A stretch of DNA of 64,000 nucleotides from Roseburia sp. AF12-17LB (GCF_003479605.1 NZ_QUHR01000006.1:1-64000); one strand, 5' to 3'. Numbered from the stretch's first letter, positions 25,706 through 34,186 are shown. Notes: a model not told the origin generated them from the sequence alone. Program-made: numbers and translations.

Positions 25706-26972
25706 TTTATATCTTGACTGCCATACCGGAATCAGTGGTGATATGGTAGTGGCGGCTTTACTGGATGCAGGAGCAGACAGAGAAGTCTTAGAAAATGTTT
25801 TAAAGAGCATTCCGGTATCCGGCTTTGAAATTGCAATCAGCAGAGTACAAAAGGCGGCCCTGTCGGCATGTGATTTTAGGGTCATCTTAGATGCCGCCCA
25901 TGAGAATCATGATCATGATATGAAGTACCTTTTTGGACAGGAAGGAGTACACGCACATGGAGGGCATTCCCATTTGGAAGAATCCCATACCCATGGGGAA
26001 CATCATCATCACGAACACCGCGGTCTGACGGAAATTTATTCCATAATCGATGGCACGAATATGCTTGATAGTGCCAGGACACTTGCTGAGAAAATATTTA
26101 GGATTTTAGCAGAAGCGGAAGCAAAAGCCCATGGTGTTCCGGTGGAAGAAGTACATTTTCATGAAGTGGGAGCCTTGGATTCAATCGTAGATATTATTGC
26201 AGCGGCAGTTTGTGTTGATAATCTTGGAGTAGATGAGGTCATTATTCCTGCCCTGTGGGAAGGGGAAGGAACGGTGCGCTGTCAGCATGGAATCCTGCCG
26301 GTTCCGGTTCCGGCAGTGACTAACATAGTGATGGAATATGGAATCCTGCTTGGAAAAATCGGTGAACCGGGAGAATATGTGACTCCGACAGGGGCAGCAA
26401 TTGCAGCGGCTATCTGTACGTCAAGAGAGCTGCCGGAATGTTACCGGATTGTGGGAAACGGACTGGGCGCCGGAAAGCGGGACTATAAGCGGCCGGGACT
26501 GCTCCGGGCATTGTTGCTGGAAACAGAAGAACCGGTCTATGAAAGTGATTCTATTTTAAAACTGGAATGTAATATCGATGACTGTACCGGGGAAGCACTG
26601 GGCTATGCCATGGAGCTTTTACTGGAAAATGGCGCAAGAGATGTCCATTATATACCGGTCTATATGAAGAAAAACCGCCCGGCATATCAGTTGACAGTAA
26701 TCTGCAGAAAAGAAGACCGGGAAAAATTAGAAGCAATTATATTTCGTGAGACAACAACCATTGGAATCCGCTATGTAGAAATGGTGCGGACGATTCTGCC
26801 AAGAAGGACAGAAAAGCGGCAGACCTCCTACGGTGAGGTGGTGGTTAAAATATGTGAGGGTGAAGGAGAAGTGCGTATTACTCCGGAGTATGAATCCATC
26901 CGGGAGCTATGCAGAGAGAGAGGACTTTCTTTTCAGAAGGTATATGATGATGTATTGCAGGAGTTGAAATAA
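25689..26972 (+). CDS. larC: nickel pincer cofactor biosynthesis protein LarC
   Basis: A 427-residue CTP-dependent nickel-inserting cyclometallase for the pincer cofactor. The N-terminus LYLDCHTGISGDM is the family signature. A histidine-rich stretch at about 74-112 (NHDHDMKY..., HAHGGHSH, THGEHHHHEHRG) probably holds nickel. The gene is a single intact frame covering both LarC1 and LarC2 regions, so no programmed frameshift is needed as in Lactiplantibacillus. ATG codons at 25689 and 25692 are both possible; GGGGGTG precedes them. Confidence 0.93.
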   Translation: MMKKRSLYLDCHTGISGDMVVAALLDAGADREVLENVLKSIPVSGFEIAISRVQKAALSACDFRVILDAAHENHDHDMKYLFGQEGVHAHGGHSHLEESHTHGEHHHHEHRGLTEIYSIIDGTNMLDSARTLAEKIFRILAEAEAKAHGVPVEEVHFHEVGALDSIVDIIAAAVCVDNLGVDEVIIPALWEGEGTVRCQHGILPVPVPAVTNIVMEYGILLGKIGEPGEYVTPTGAAIAAAICTSRELPECYRIVGNGLGAGKRDYKRPGLLRALLLETEEPVYESDSILKLECNIDDCTGEALGYAMELLLENGARDVHYIPVYMKKNRPAYQLTVICRKEDREKLEAIIFRETTTIGIRYVEMVRTILPRRTEKRQTSYGEVVVKICEGEGEVRITPEYESIRELCRERGLSFQKVYDDVLQELK

Positions 26973-26999
26973 GGATACGAAAAGGATGAGGTTAAAAGG

Positions 27000-28346
27000 A
27001 TGCATACGAAAACAGATTTGTTAAAAGGCAATATTTTAAAATCATTGATTTTATTTGCAATTCCACTTATTATTTCAAATTTATTTCAGCAGCTCTATAA
27101 TGCGGCAGATACCATGATAGTAGGCCATTTTCTGGGTGATGAATCGCTGGCAGCAATCGGTGCATGTGCAGCGGTTTATGAACTGCTGGTAGGATTTGCA
27201 CTGGGGTTTGGAAATGGACTTGGCATGGTAGTGGCAAGAAGCTTTGGTGTAGGAGATAAAGACTTGTTAAAGCGTGCAGTTGCTGGCTCTTTGGTAATTG
27301 GAGCAGCGGTGACGGCTGGTGTAATGTTGATTGCGCAGATTGGACTTCGTCCGCTTCTGGTCTTGTTACATACACCATCAGAAATCATTGAGGAATCCTA
27401 TTCTTATATTTATATTGTAACAATCTGTGTTGGAGTAATGTTTGCATATAATCTGTTGTCCGGATTGCTTCGTGCAATTGGAAACAGTTTTATGCCGCTG
27501 GCATTTCTGATTATTTCGTCCGTTATCAATATTGTACTGGATGTTCTTTTTATTACACAGTTTCAGATGGGAATCCGCGGTGCAGCAGTGGCAACGGTGG
27601 TAGCACAGGGAATTTCTGCAGTATTATGTGCCATTTATATTATGAAAAAATGTAAGATTTTAATACCGGCACGGGAGCATTTTAAAGTAGATGGACCACT
27701 TTACCTGGAACTGACAGGCCAGGGGCTTTCCATGGGCTTTATGTTAGCCATTGTATCTGCAGGAACAGTAATCCTGCAATATGCTATCAATCAGCTGGGT
27801 TATCTGATTATTGCGGGACATACAGCAGCACGAAAATTAAACAGTTTTTGTTCGTTGCCATTAATGCCACTGGCAATGGCAACAGCAACCTTTGTATCCC
27901 AGAACCGGGGAGCAGACCAGCGTGACCGTATCCTTAAGGTAGTACGGTATGCCATGATACTGTCTGTTGGCTGGGCAGTATGTATTACCGTTATTGTTGC
28001 ATTTGCCGCACCTTCCCTGATTGCATTGCTCTCCGGCTCATCCGAAAGTGTAGTTCTTGAAAATGGTGCCAGATATATCCGCTGGAATACACCGTTTTAT
28101 TCGGTTCTTGGAATTCTTATGGTACTTCGAAATGTGTTACAGGGACTTGGTAAAAAGGTAGTGCCACTGGTTTCAAGCATGATAGAACTGGTAGGAAAAA
28201 TTGCATTTGTTTTATTGTTTATCCCAATCTTGAAATATTTTGGTGTAATTATCTGTGAGCCGGTTATCTGGTGCCTGATGTGTATCCAGCTTGTCATATC
28301 CTATTACAGAGACCCTTATATCCGTGGAAAGGAAGAAAAGAAATGA
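27000..28346 (+). CDS. MATE-family efflux transporter
   Basis: A 448-residue membrane antiporter with about 12 hydrophobic segments in the two-halves MATE arrangement. Typical segments are the N-terminal LILFAIPLIISNLFQQLYNAADTMIVGHFLG and the start of the second half LYLELTGQGLSMGF. It exports cationic drugs or metabolites with Na+ or H+. It follows larC by 27 nt and overlaps the next oxidoreductase gene by 4 nt. Substrate unknown. Confidence 0.9.
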   Translation: MHTKTDLLKGNILKSLILFAIPLIISNLFQQLYNAADTMIVGHFLGDESLAAIGACAAVYELLVGFALGFGNGLGMVVARSFGVGDKDLLKRAVAGSLVIGAAVTAGVMLIAQIGLRPLLVLLHTPSEIIEESYSYIYIVTICVGVMFAYNLLSGLLRAIGNSFMPLAFLIISSVINIVLDVLFITQFQMGIRGAAVATVVAQGISAVLCAIYIMKKCKILIPAREHFKVDGPLYLELTGQGLSMGFMLAIVSAGTVILQYAINQLGYLIIAGHTAARKLNSFCSLPLMPLAMATATFVSQNRGADQRDRILKVVRYAMILSVGWAVCITVIVAFAAPSLIALLSGSSESVVLENGARYIRWNTPFYSVLGILMVLRNVLQGLGKKVVPLVSSMIELVGKIAFVLLFIPILKYFGVIICEPVIWCLMCIQLVISYYRDPYIRGKEEKK

Positions 28347-29329
28347 AGCTTGGAATCGTAGGAACAGGAACTATCGTAGAAGAAGTACTTCCGGTATTGC
28401 AGCAGGTAAAAGGGCTTTCCTGCTATGGAATTTGTGGAACAAAGCGCAGTGAAGCAAAAGCAGAAAAACTAAAAGAACAGTATCAGATGAAGCTTGCAGT
28501 AAGTGATTATGAAAAGCTTCTGGATTCGGAAATTGATACTGTCTATATTGCTGTGCCAAATCTTTTACATTTTGAAATGGCAAAAGAAGCAGTTCTTCGT
28601 GGAAAACATGTTATTGTAGAAAAACCCATGACAGCCAATGAAAGACAGGCAGAGGAGCTTTGTGCCCTGGCAAAGAAGCAGGGAGTATTTTTATTTGAAG
28701 CTATTACCACACGGTATCAGTCGAACTATCAGTTTATTAAAGAGCAGTTACCGACGATTGGCAAAATTAAAATGGCAGTCTGCAATTTCAGTCAGTATTC
28801 CAGAAAATATGACCGTTTCCAGAATGGAGAAAACATTCCTGTTTTTGATGCAAAGCAGGCAGGTGGAGCTTTGATGGATTTAAACTTATATAATATCCAG
28901 TATTTAGAAGGCTTGTTTGGAGAACCGCAGTCTGTGCATTATACCGCAAACATGGAAAAAGGAATTGACACCAGCGGTGTTGCAATTTTATCTTATCCCG
29001 GCTTTCAGGCAGTTGCAATAGGCGCAAAGGACTGTCAGGGACAGCCGGAATATCGCATTGAAGGAAGCGAAGGCTACATTGCCCAGAACAGCCCGTGTAA
29101 TGTCTGCGGCGCAGTGACCATCCATTACCGGGATGGAAGAGAGGTATCCTATGATGGAAATGGAGATGCACACCGGATGTATGCAGAGTTTGTTTCCTTT
29201 GTAAATGAGATAGCATCAAAGGACACTGCAACCTGCTACGAAATGCTCGACCACAGCCTTGCGGTCAGCCGGATACTGACCCGGGCAAGAGCGGATGCCG
29301 GAATTGTATTTCCGTGTGATGAAAATTAG
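28343..29329 (+). CDS. Gfo/Idh/MocA-family oxidoreductase
   Basis: A 328-residue NAD(P)-dependent dehydrogenase. The Rossmann fold begins GIVGTGTIVEEVL, and the family catalytic lysine is in VEKPMTAN. The C-terminal half is the alpha/beta substrate domain (GALMDLNLYNIQYLEGLFG). The start at 28343 overlaps the MATE stop (ATGA) and has GGAAG upstream; a longer frame back to 28271 lies inside the MATE gene. Family members act on sugars, inositols and related compounds; the substrate is not deducible here. Confidence 0.9.
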   Translation: MKLGIVGTGTIVEEVLPVLQQVKGLSCYGICGTKRSEAKAEKLKEQYQMKLAVSDYEKLLDSEIDTVYIAVPNLLHFEMAKEAVLRGKHVIVEKPMTANERQAEELCALAKKQGVFLFEAITTRYQSNYQFIKEQLPTIGKIKMAVCNFSQYSRKYDRFQNGENIPVFDAKQAGGALMDLNLYNIQYLEGLFGEPQSVHYTANMEKGIDTSGVAILSYPGFQAVAIGAKDCQGQPEYRIEGSEGYIAQNSPCNVCGAVTIHYRDGREVSYDGNGDAHRMYAEFVSFVNEIASKDTATCYEMLDHSLAVSRILTRARADAGIVFPCDEN

Positions 29330-29367
29330 TCAAGTATGATTTAGTCAATCGTACTTGACTAAATTGT
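29326..29367 (+). terminator. hairpin at the oxidoreductase stop codon
   Basis: Arms TTAGTCAAGTA (29326-29336) and TACTTGACTAA (29352-29362) form a perfect 11-bp stem that includes the TAG stop codon. The following stretch (ATTGTATTT) is only moderately T-rich, so termination is likely but not certain. Confidence 0.6.
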
Positions 29368-29423
29368 ATTTGACGAAGGTAATCCTTCCATCTCCACACT
29401 ATCTCCATATCTATGTAATAAGA

Positions 29424-29440
29424 TGTAACAAGTTCGTAAC
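29424..29440 (+). promoter_or_regulatory. WalR-like box upstream of the NlpC/P60 gene
   Basis: TGTAAC (29424-29429), 5 nt, CGTAAC (29435-29440), close to the Firmicutes WalR consensus TGTWAH-N5-TGTWAH with one mismatch. A further TGTAAT lies just upstream. WalRK controls cell-wall hydrolase genes, and the next gene is one. Repeat B lies between the box and that gene. No biochemical evidence; a chance match is possible. Confidence 0.4.
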
Positions 29441-29462
29441 AACTTGCGAATGATTACATAGG

Positions 29463-29784
29463 AAATTGCGAGAAGAGAAAATTATTTGAATTTATTTTAG
29501 AAAATGAACAATAGCCAGGCAGGCCAGCAAAGTGCGAAGGCATTTTCATGGCTGTTAGGGGCACTTGGAATTTCGTATGGGAACAGGCAACGCCGGTACA
29601 TGGAAGTACCGGCGAGGCGCAGATGAACATGGATGTGAATTTGCACCGCTTGCCGGATAAAAAAGAATATAATCCGAAATTCTTAGTGCCCCTTGCAGTT
29701 ATGATACAGCCTTAGTACTTGCCGGGCTGCCCGGCTATTTCTTACTTAGTAAAAATAAATAGAATATCTCTTCTGCAATACCTG
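29463..29784 (+). repeat. structured repeat family 1, copy B, flanked by 13-bp direct repeats
   Basis: A 322-bp copy bounded by identical 13-bp sequences ATGATTACATAGG at 29450-29462 and 29785-29797, which looks like a target-site duplication. The ends are related inverted repeats (ATTGCGAGAAGAGA left, TCTCTTCTGCAAT right), and inner arms include AATAGCC/GGCTATT. The core 29552-29698 has GGGGCACTTGGAATTTCG (29558-29575) against CGAAATTCTTAGTGCCCC (29675-29692), a hairpin CGCCGGTAC/GTACCGGCG, and the conserved loop AACATGGATGTGA. The copy ends 26 nt before the NlpC/P60 start codon, just upstream of its ribosome site. Confidence 0.9.
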
Positions 29785-29810
29785 ATGATTACATAGGTAA
29801 GGAGACAGAT

Positions 29811-31103
29811 ATGAAATACAAAACAGTAAAAAAATTATGGCTTGCAGCCGCAATCCTGACAACTACAACTTCATTATGGACCAATGTCAATGCCATGGAG
29901 ACACCAGCTGCATCCGGTGCAGGCGTAATCCGGGCACTGAATGAGCAGCGCATTTTATCTGAGCAGTATGCACTGCAGCAGATACAGACAGGAGCTGGAG
30001 AACTGGCAGAAGGTGAAGCAGCAGGCGAAGCAGAAATAAATGATGTGGCAGAACTTTCACTTGGAAATGCAGAAGAGGAAATGCCGGCAGCAGACCAGCC
30101 GGAACTTGCGGTTGCAATCGCACCGAACTATGTGAATATTCGAAAAGAACCGTCTACAGAAGGAGAAGTGCTTGGAAAACTTTACCGTAATACGGTAGGT
30201 GTGATAGAGGCAGCAGAAGAGGGCTGGTATTATATTACTTCCGGTTCAGTCAGCGGATATGTCAGTGCAGAATATGTCTGTGTGGGAGAAGAAGCAAGAG
30301 CACTTGCGGAAGAAATTGGCACACAGCTTGCCCTGGTAACTACAACAACTTTAAAAGTGCGTACGGAAGCATCCACAGAGGCCGCCGTATTAGGTTTGGT
30401 GCCGGGTGGCGATATACTAACGGTAACAGAGACACTGGATGGCTGGTTAAAGGTTGATGCAGAGGAAGGGGAGGGCTATGTAGCAGCAGATTATGTAGAA
30501 ACCTATACGGAATATCCCCATGCAGAATCCATTCAGGAAGAAGCAGAACGGTTAGCAAGAGAAGAAGCCGCAAGAAGAGCGGCACAGGAAGCGGAAGAAA
30601 GAAGAAAAGCGGCAGAGCAGCAGGCAGCAGCACAAAAGAAGGCAGCAGCGAAGCAGAGCACCAATCATGCAACAGCAGGGAATGCAACATCTAAAGCTTC
30701 AACATCTGGAAATGCTGCATCCGGAAACAGCGGAACAGCGGCGTCTGCATCTGATGCCGGTTTAGGCAGGCAGATTGCAGATTATGGATTGCAGTTTGTA
30801 GGAAATCCATATGTATATGGTGGAACCAGTCTTACAAATGGGGCGGATTGTTCCGGCTTCGTGCAGAGTGTATATAGGAATTTTGGAATTAATCTGCCAA
30901 GAACCTCCGGTGAGCAGGGAGCCTGCGGAAGCGCAGTGGCATCTTTGGCAGAGGCACAGCCGGGAGATTTAATCTGGTATTCCGGTCATATCGGAATCTA
31001 TATCGGAAACGGACAGATTGTGCATGCAAGTTCAGCAAAGACCGGAATTAAAGTATCAAATGCAGGCTACCGGACGATTCTTTCTATCCGAAGAATTGTA
31101 TAA
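29811..31103 (+). CDS. secreted NlpC/P60 cell-wall hydrolase with SH3 domains
   Basis: A 430-residue exported endopeptidase cutting peptidoglycan stem peptides. A signal peptide (MKYKTVKKLWLAAAIL... to about residue 28) is followed by a low-complexity stretch, two bacterial SH3 domains (about 103-160 and 168-225), an E/A/R/K-rich helical linker (about 240-285), an S/G/A-rich linker, and the NlpC/P60 domain (about 318-430). Catalytic residues are C347 (GADCSGF) and H393 (SGHIGIYIG). AAGGAG precedes the start. The gene probably belongs to the cell-wall remodelling regulon; repeat B lies in its leader. Confidence 0.93.
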   Translation: MKYKTVKKLWLAAAILTTTTSLWTNVNAMETPAASGAGVIRALNEQRILSEQYALQQIQTGAGELAEGEAAGEAEINDVAELSLGNAEEEMPAADQPELAVAIAPNYVNIRKEPSTEGEVLGKLYRNTVGVIEAAEEGWYYITSGSVSGYVSAEYVCVGEEARALAEEIGTQLALVTTTTLKVRTEASTEAAVLGLVPGGDILTVTETLDGWLKVDAEEGEGYVAADYVETYTEYPHAESIQEEAERLAREEAARRAAQEAEERRKAAEQQAAAQKKAAAKQSTNHATAGNATSKASTSGNAASGNSGTAASASDAGLGRQIADYGLQFVGNPYVYGGTSLTNGADCSGFVQSVYRNFGINLPRTSGEQGACGSAVASLAEAQPGDLIWYSGHIGIYIGNGQIVHASSAKTGIKVSNAGYRTILSIRRIV

Positions 31104-31197
31104 AGAGAATAAAAATTTTTATCCGTGGAGATACTGACTACAATAGAAAAGAGTATAAATTAGTAGAAAAGATTGTAGCAGGAAGGATAGAAGATAT

Positions 31198-31647
31198 ATG
31201 GGAACAAAGGGAACCATTATCATTCAGGAGTCAGAAGGAAGGATGCCCCAGGAACTCTGCCAGCAGCTTTTAGAAGAGGGCTACCGTATTGTATACGAAG
31301 AAGACAGGCGGGCAGGAAGTCAGATTGAAATTGGAACGGCCTGTATCTTAGAAGTAGACAATCATTGTATCAGAAGAGGCAGGAAAAAGATTCATCTGAC
31401 ACCTAATGAATATAAAATTTTATATACCATGGTGAAATCTCCCCACCGGGTATATAGCAGAAACCAGTTGATTACTTATGCGTTAGAGGATTCCTTTGAT
31501 GGCTATGACAGAACCATAGATTCCTATATTAAGAGTATCCGGAAGAAAATTGAAAAGAATCCCAGACGGCCGCGTTATATCATAACGGTGCACGGAGTCG
31601 GCTATAAATATGTTCCATCAGACAGTGAGGGCACTCATGGAGAATAA
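31198..31647 (+). CDS. orphan OmpR/PhoB-type winged-helix DNA-binding protein
   Basis: A 149-residue protein with a C-terminal OmpR/PhoB effector domain (about 50-145). The wing and recognition-helix region is LTPNEYKILYTMVKSPHRVYSRNQLI ... RTIDSYIKSIRKKIEKNP ... YIITVHGVGYKYV. The N-terminal 45 residues are too short for a receiver domain and lack phosphoacceptor aspartates. No histidine kinase is adjacent. It overlaps the following MATE gene by 11 nt, so it probably regulates that transporter. The signal it reads is not visible. Confidence 0.85.
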   Translation: MGTKGTIIIQESEGRMPQELCQQLLEEGYRIVYEEDRRAGSQIEIGTACILEVDNHCIRRGRKKIHLTPNEYKILYTMVKSPHRVYSRNQLITYALEDSFDGYDRTIDSYIKSIRKKIEKNPRRPRYIITVHGVGYKYVPSDSEGTHGE

Positions 31648-33019
31648 GAGCCTGGAACAGAGGATGGAAACAGAACCGGTGCATCGTGTGATTTTGTCAC
31701 TGGCGGCACCTACGGTACTTAGTATGCTGGTAATTTCTGCTTACAGTATTGTGGATACCTTCTTTGTAACAAGACTTGGCAGCAGGGCAACCGGAGCGGT
31801 CGGAATTACGTTTGCTCTGGTGGCATGGATACAGGCAGTGGGCTATACTGTTGGCATGGGAGCGGGAAGCCTTGTTTCAAGGCTCCTTGGAAAGAAAGAA
31901 AAAGAGCAGGCAGAGCAGATTGCAATTTCGGCAATTATGTCAGGGCTGCTGCTTGGACTTATAAGTCTGGGGGCAGGTCTGATTTTTTTGACACCTTTGC
32001 TGAAGCTTTCCGGTGCAACAACAGAGCTGCTTCCATATGCAAGGGAATATGCCCTCTTTGTATTGCTGTCGGCACCCTTTACCATAGAGACACTGGTACT
32101 TGGTACGCTTCTTCGGGCACAAGGCAGGGCGAAAGCATCCATGGCAGGAATGGTAACCGGTGGAATTCTTGATATTATACTGACACCGGTGTTTCTGTTT
32201 GTCTTAAATCTTGGAGTAAAAGGAGCCGCATTAGCGGCATTTATCGGACAGGCAGTGGCAGCGATGGTACTGGGAGGCTGTTTCTGGCATGGCAGAATGA
32301 AACTGAATGGAAAGAAACAAAGTAAAAATTTTTTTAAAATAAAGGACTATGGTAGCATTATAAAAAATGGTCTGCCGTCGCTTTGCAGGCAGGGATTTGC
32401 CAGCGTGGCAGCTGTATTGTTAAACCGGCAGGCGGTAGGATATGGAGATGCGGCAGTAGCAGCAATGTCTGTAGACGGACGGTTATTTATGGTATTTTTC
32501 AGCCTTTTTATCGGATATGGTCAGGGTTTTCAGCCGGTGGCAGGGTATCAGTTTGGAGCTGAAAATAAAAAAAAGTTAAAGCAGGCATTTATTTTTACTT
32601 TATGGAGCAGCACCATAGCGGCGGCAGGAATCGGTCTGGCAGGATTCCTTTTCGCACCGATGACCATGAACTTCTTTTTAAAAGAGGATATGGCAGCACA
32701 AATCGGCATTTTTACTTTTCGAAGCCAGTGCCTGATTCTTCCGCTGATTCCGATAGGAATTTTAAGTAATATGCTGTTTCAGGGAATCGGGCAGCAGGGG
32801 AAGGCGGCATTTCTATCAGCGTGCCGTCAGGGAATTGTATTTCTTCCGTTGATTTTCCTTCTACCGGAATGGATCGGACTGGCGGGAGTGGAAATTGCGC
32901 AGGCATTGTCAGATGGGCTGACTGCAATCATCAGCATTCCATTTGTGTTTTGTTATTTCCAAAAGAGTGAGAAAAAAAGAACAAAAAAAAAGACCAGTGA
33001 CGGAAAGCGGCGGCTATGA
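31637..33019 (+). CDS. MATE-family efflux transporter
   Basis: A 460-residue membrane antiporter with about 12 segments. MATE hallmarks include LSLAAPTVLSMLVISAYSIVDTFFVTRLGS at the start of the first half and IIKNGLPSLCRQGFASVAA at the start of the second. The start at 31637 overlaps the winged-helix gene and has a GAGGG-type site; an ATG at 31610 lies further inside that gene. The C-terminus is very lysine-rich, and its last codons lie in the terminator of the opposing small gene. Substrate unknown. Confidence 0.88.
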   Translation: MENKSLEQRMETEPVHRVILSLAAPTVLSMLVISAYSIVDTFFVTRLGSRATGAVGITFALVAWIQAVGYTVGMGAGSLVSRLLGKKEKEQAEQIAISAIMSGLLLGLISLGAGLIFLTPLLKLSGATTELLPYAREYALFVLLSAPFTIETLVLGTLLRAQGRAKASMAGMVTGGILDIILTPVFLFVLNLGVKGAALAAFIGQAVAAMVLGGCFWHGRMKLNGKKQSKNFFKIKDYGSIIKNGLPSLCRQGFASVAAVLLNRQAVGYGDAAVAAMSVDGRLFMVFFSLFIGYGQGFQPVAGYQFGAENKKKLKQAFIFTLWSSTIAAAGIGLAGFLFAPMTMNFFLKEDMAAQIGIFTFRSQCLILPLIPIGILSNMLFQGIGQQGKAAFLSACRQGIVFLPLIFLLPEWIGLAGVEIAQALSDGLTAIISIPFVFCYFQKSEKKRTKKKTSDGKRRL

Positions 33020-33042
33020 AGCGCCGTTTGGTCAACTGGTCT
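32983..33042 (-). terminator. terminator of the 44-residue small gene
   Basis: On the minus strand, arms at 33031-33042 and 32991-33001 (AGACCAGT-GAC with one bulged base) close a GC-rich inner region and are followed by nine T (32983-32991). The small gene's stop codon lies in the first arm, and the loop overlaps the last codons of the opposing MATE gene. Confidence 0.8.
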
Positions 33043-33175
33043 ACTGAACCATTTCTACCAGATAAGCTAACATGGTAACAGGTTCTTTCTTCTGTGCTTT
33101 CATCTCTCTTACATATGCTTCGTATTTTGCTACGAACCTGGAAAGACCCAGCACTGCATCCTGCTCTAAGAACAT
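33041..33175 (-). CDS. small protein of 44 residues, function unknown
   Basis: A small gene encoding a 44-residue protein beginning MFLEQDAVLGLSRFVAKYEA and ending LVEMVQ. It is predicted helical and soluble, with a basic patch (REMKAQKK), no membrane segment and no cysteines. Support is unusually strong for so short a frame: TAAGGAGGGA lies 7 nt before the ATG, a perfect promoter lies upstream, and a nine-T intrinsic terminator overlaps the stop codon. I do not recognise the family. It is divergent from the amidase gene and convergent with the MATE gene. Confidence 0.75.
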   Translation of the reverse strand: MFLEQDAVLGLSRFVAKYEAYVREMKAQKKEPVTMLAYLVEMVQ

Positions 33176-33205
33176 ACAAATCCCTCCTTATGCAATTTAT
33201 TATCT

Positions 33206-33259
33206 GAACAAACCTCTTTGTTCATTTAGTATTATATACTTACCTTTGGTAAATGTCAA
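33206..33259 (-). promoter_or_regulatory. promoter and dyads of the small gene
   Basis: Minus-strand TTGACA (33254-33259), 17-bp spacer, TATAAT (33231-33236): a perfect consensus sigma-A promoter. A perfect dyad TTACC-3-GGTAA (33240-33252) lies within the spacer, and GAACAAA-4-TTTGTTC (33206-33223) lies at the expected 5' end of the RNA. They could be operators, or the second could be a 5' stabilising hairpin. Confidence 0.85.
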
Positions 33260-33313
33260 CAAAAAAGATGTGAAAAAATTGTGTAAAATTACCATAAAAG
33301 AAAATTAAGTTTT

Positions 33314-33348
33314 TGTTAATAAAATGTAAGGAACATTTGGTGTATGAT
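33314..33348 (+). promoter_or_regulatory. WalR-like box and -10 element before the amidase gene
   Basis: TGTTAA (33314-33319), 5 nt, TGTAAG (33325-33330), one mismatch from TGTWAH-N5-TGTWAH. A -10 box TATGAT lies at 33343-33348 with no recognisable -35, so the direct repeat sits where an activator would replace it. The target gene is a cell-wall amidase, consistent with WalR control. Inference from consensus only. Confidence 0.45.
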
Positions 33349-33397
33349 GATAAGGAATGAAATAACAGATAACGCATATAGGAGCAGATAAAAATAA

Positions 33398-34186
33398 ATG
33401 AGACAGACCGGAAGAGGAAAGAGAAAAACAGGAAGAAAAAAATATACATATGAGAAACCACATACAGCAGCAGAATACCGGCGTAGAAGAAGACAGCAGC
33501 AGGTGCGGATTCAGAGAATGCTGCTGCTTTTAGGAATTGTTCTTGTAGTAATTTTCATATTTGTATTAGGTGGGAAATTGCTCCGCTGGATAAGGGGAAA
33601 ACATTTGGCAGCAGCAGATGTGCCGGCAGCCGTTACCAAAGTGGTAGAAAATCCGCCGGATTATGATGTGCAGCTTCTTACGATAAATGATTATTCCAGA
33701 CCGGGACTTGCAATTGATCAGGTAAATGGCATTGTGGTGCATTATACTGCAAATCCGGGAACCACAGCGCAGCAGAACCGTGATTATTTTGAAGGCTTAA
33801 AGGACAGCCATGAAACACATGCCAGCAGTCATTTTGTCATCGGACTGGATGGTGAACTGATTCAATGCATCCCATGCAAAGAGATTTCCTATGCATCCAA
33901 TGACAGGAACAGTGATACTATTTCCATCGAATGCTGTATCCCGGACGATACCGGAAGATTCAACGATGCCACCTACCAGACATTAGTGCATCTGGTGGCA
34001 TGGCTTTGTGGCAGATATGATCTGACCATGGATGATGTCATCCGTCATTATGACGTAACCGGAAAAAACTGTCCGAAATATTATGTGGAACACGAGGATG
34101 CCTGGAAGCAGTTTAAGGTAGATGTGGCAGATTATATAGAAAAGAATGGAGTTGTCCCGGAAAATCTAAAAAATGACAAGGAGTAA
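33398..34186 (+). CDS. membrane-anchored N-acetylmuramoyl-L-alanine amidase (Amidase_2)
   Basis: A 262-residue type II membrane protein: a strongly basic cytoplasmic tail (1-40), one membrane segment (about 41-63), then an extracellular amidase_2/PGRP-like domain (about 90-250). Zinc ligands are H115 (IVVHYTAN) and H217 (IRHYDVTGKNCP), with the third ligand position in the KNCP segment at about C225. It cleaves the bond between muramic acid and L-alanine. The Shine-Dalgarno (AGGAG) is rather far from the ATG, so the start is moderately certain. Confidence 0.88.
   Translation: MRQTGRGKRKTGRKKYTYEKPHTAAEYRRRRRQQQVRIQRMLLLLGIVLVVIFIFVLGGKLLRWIRGKHLAAADVPAAVTKVVENPPDYDVQLLTINDYSRPGLAIDQVNGIVVHYTANPGTTAQQNRDYFEGLKDSHETHASSHFVIGLDGELIQCIPCKEISYASNDRNSDTISIECCIPDDTGRFNDATYQTLVHLVAWLCGRYDLTMDDVIRHYDVTGKNCPKYYVEHEDAWKQFKVDVADYIEKNGVVPENLKNDKE

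Noticed and set aside
33206..33223. A LexA (SOS) box reading of GAACAAA-4-TTTGTTC
   Set aside because: Firmicutes LexA sites are GAAC-N4-GTTC; here GAAC and GTTC are ten bases apart.
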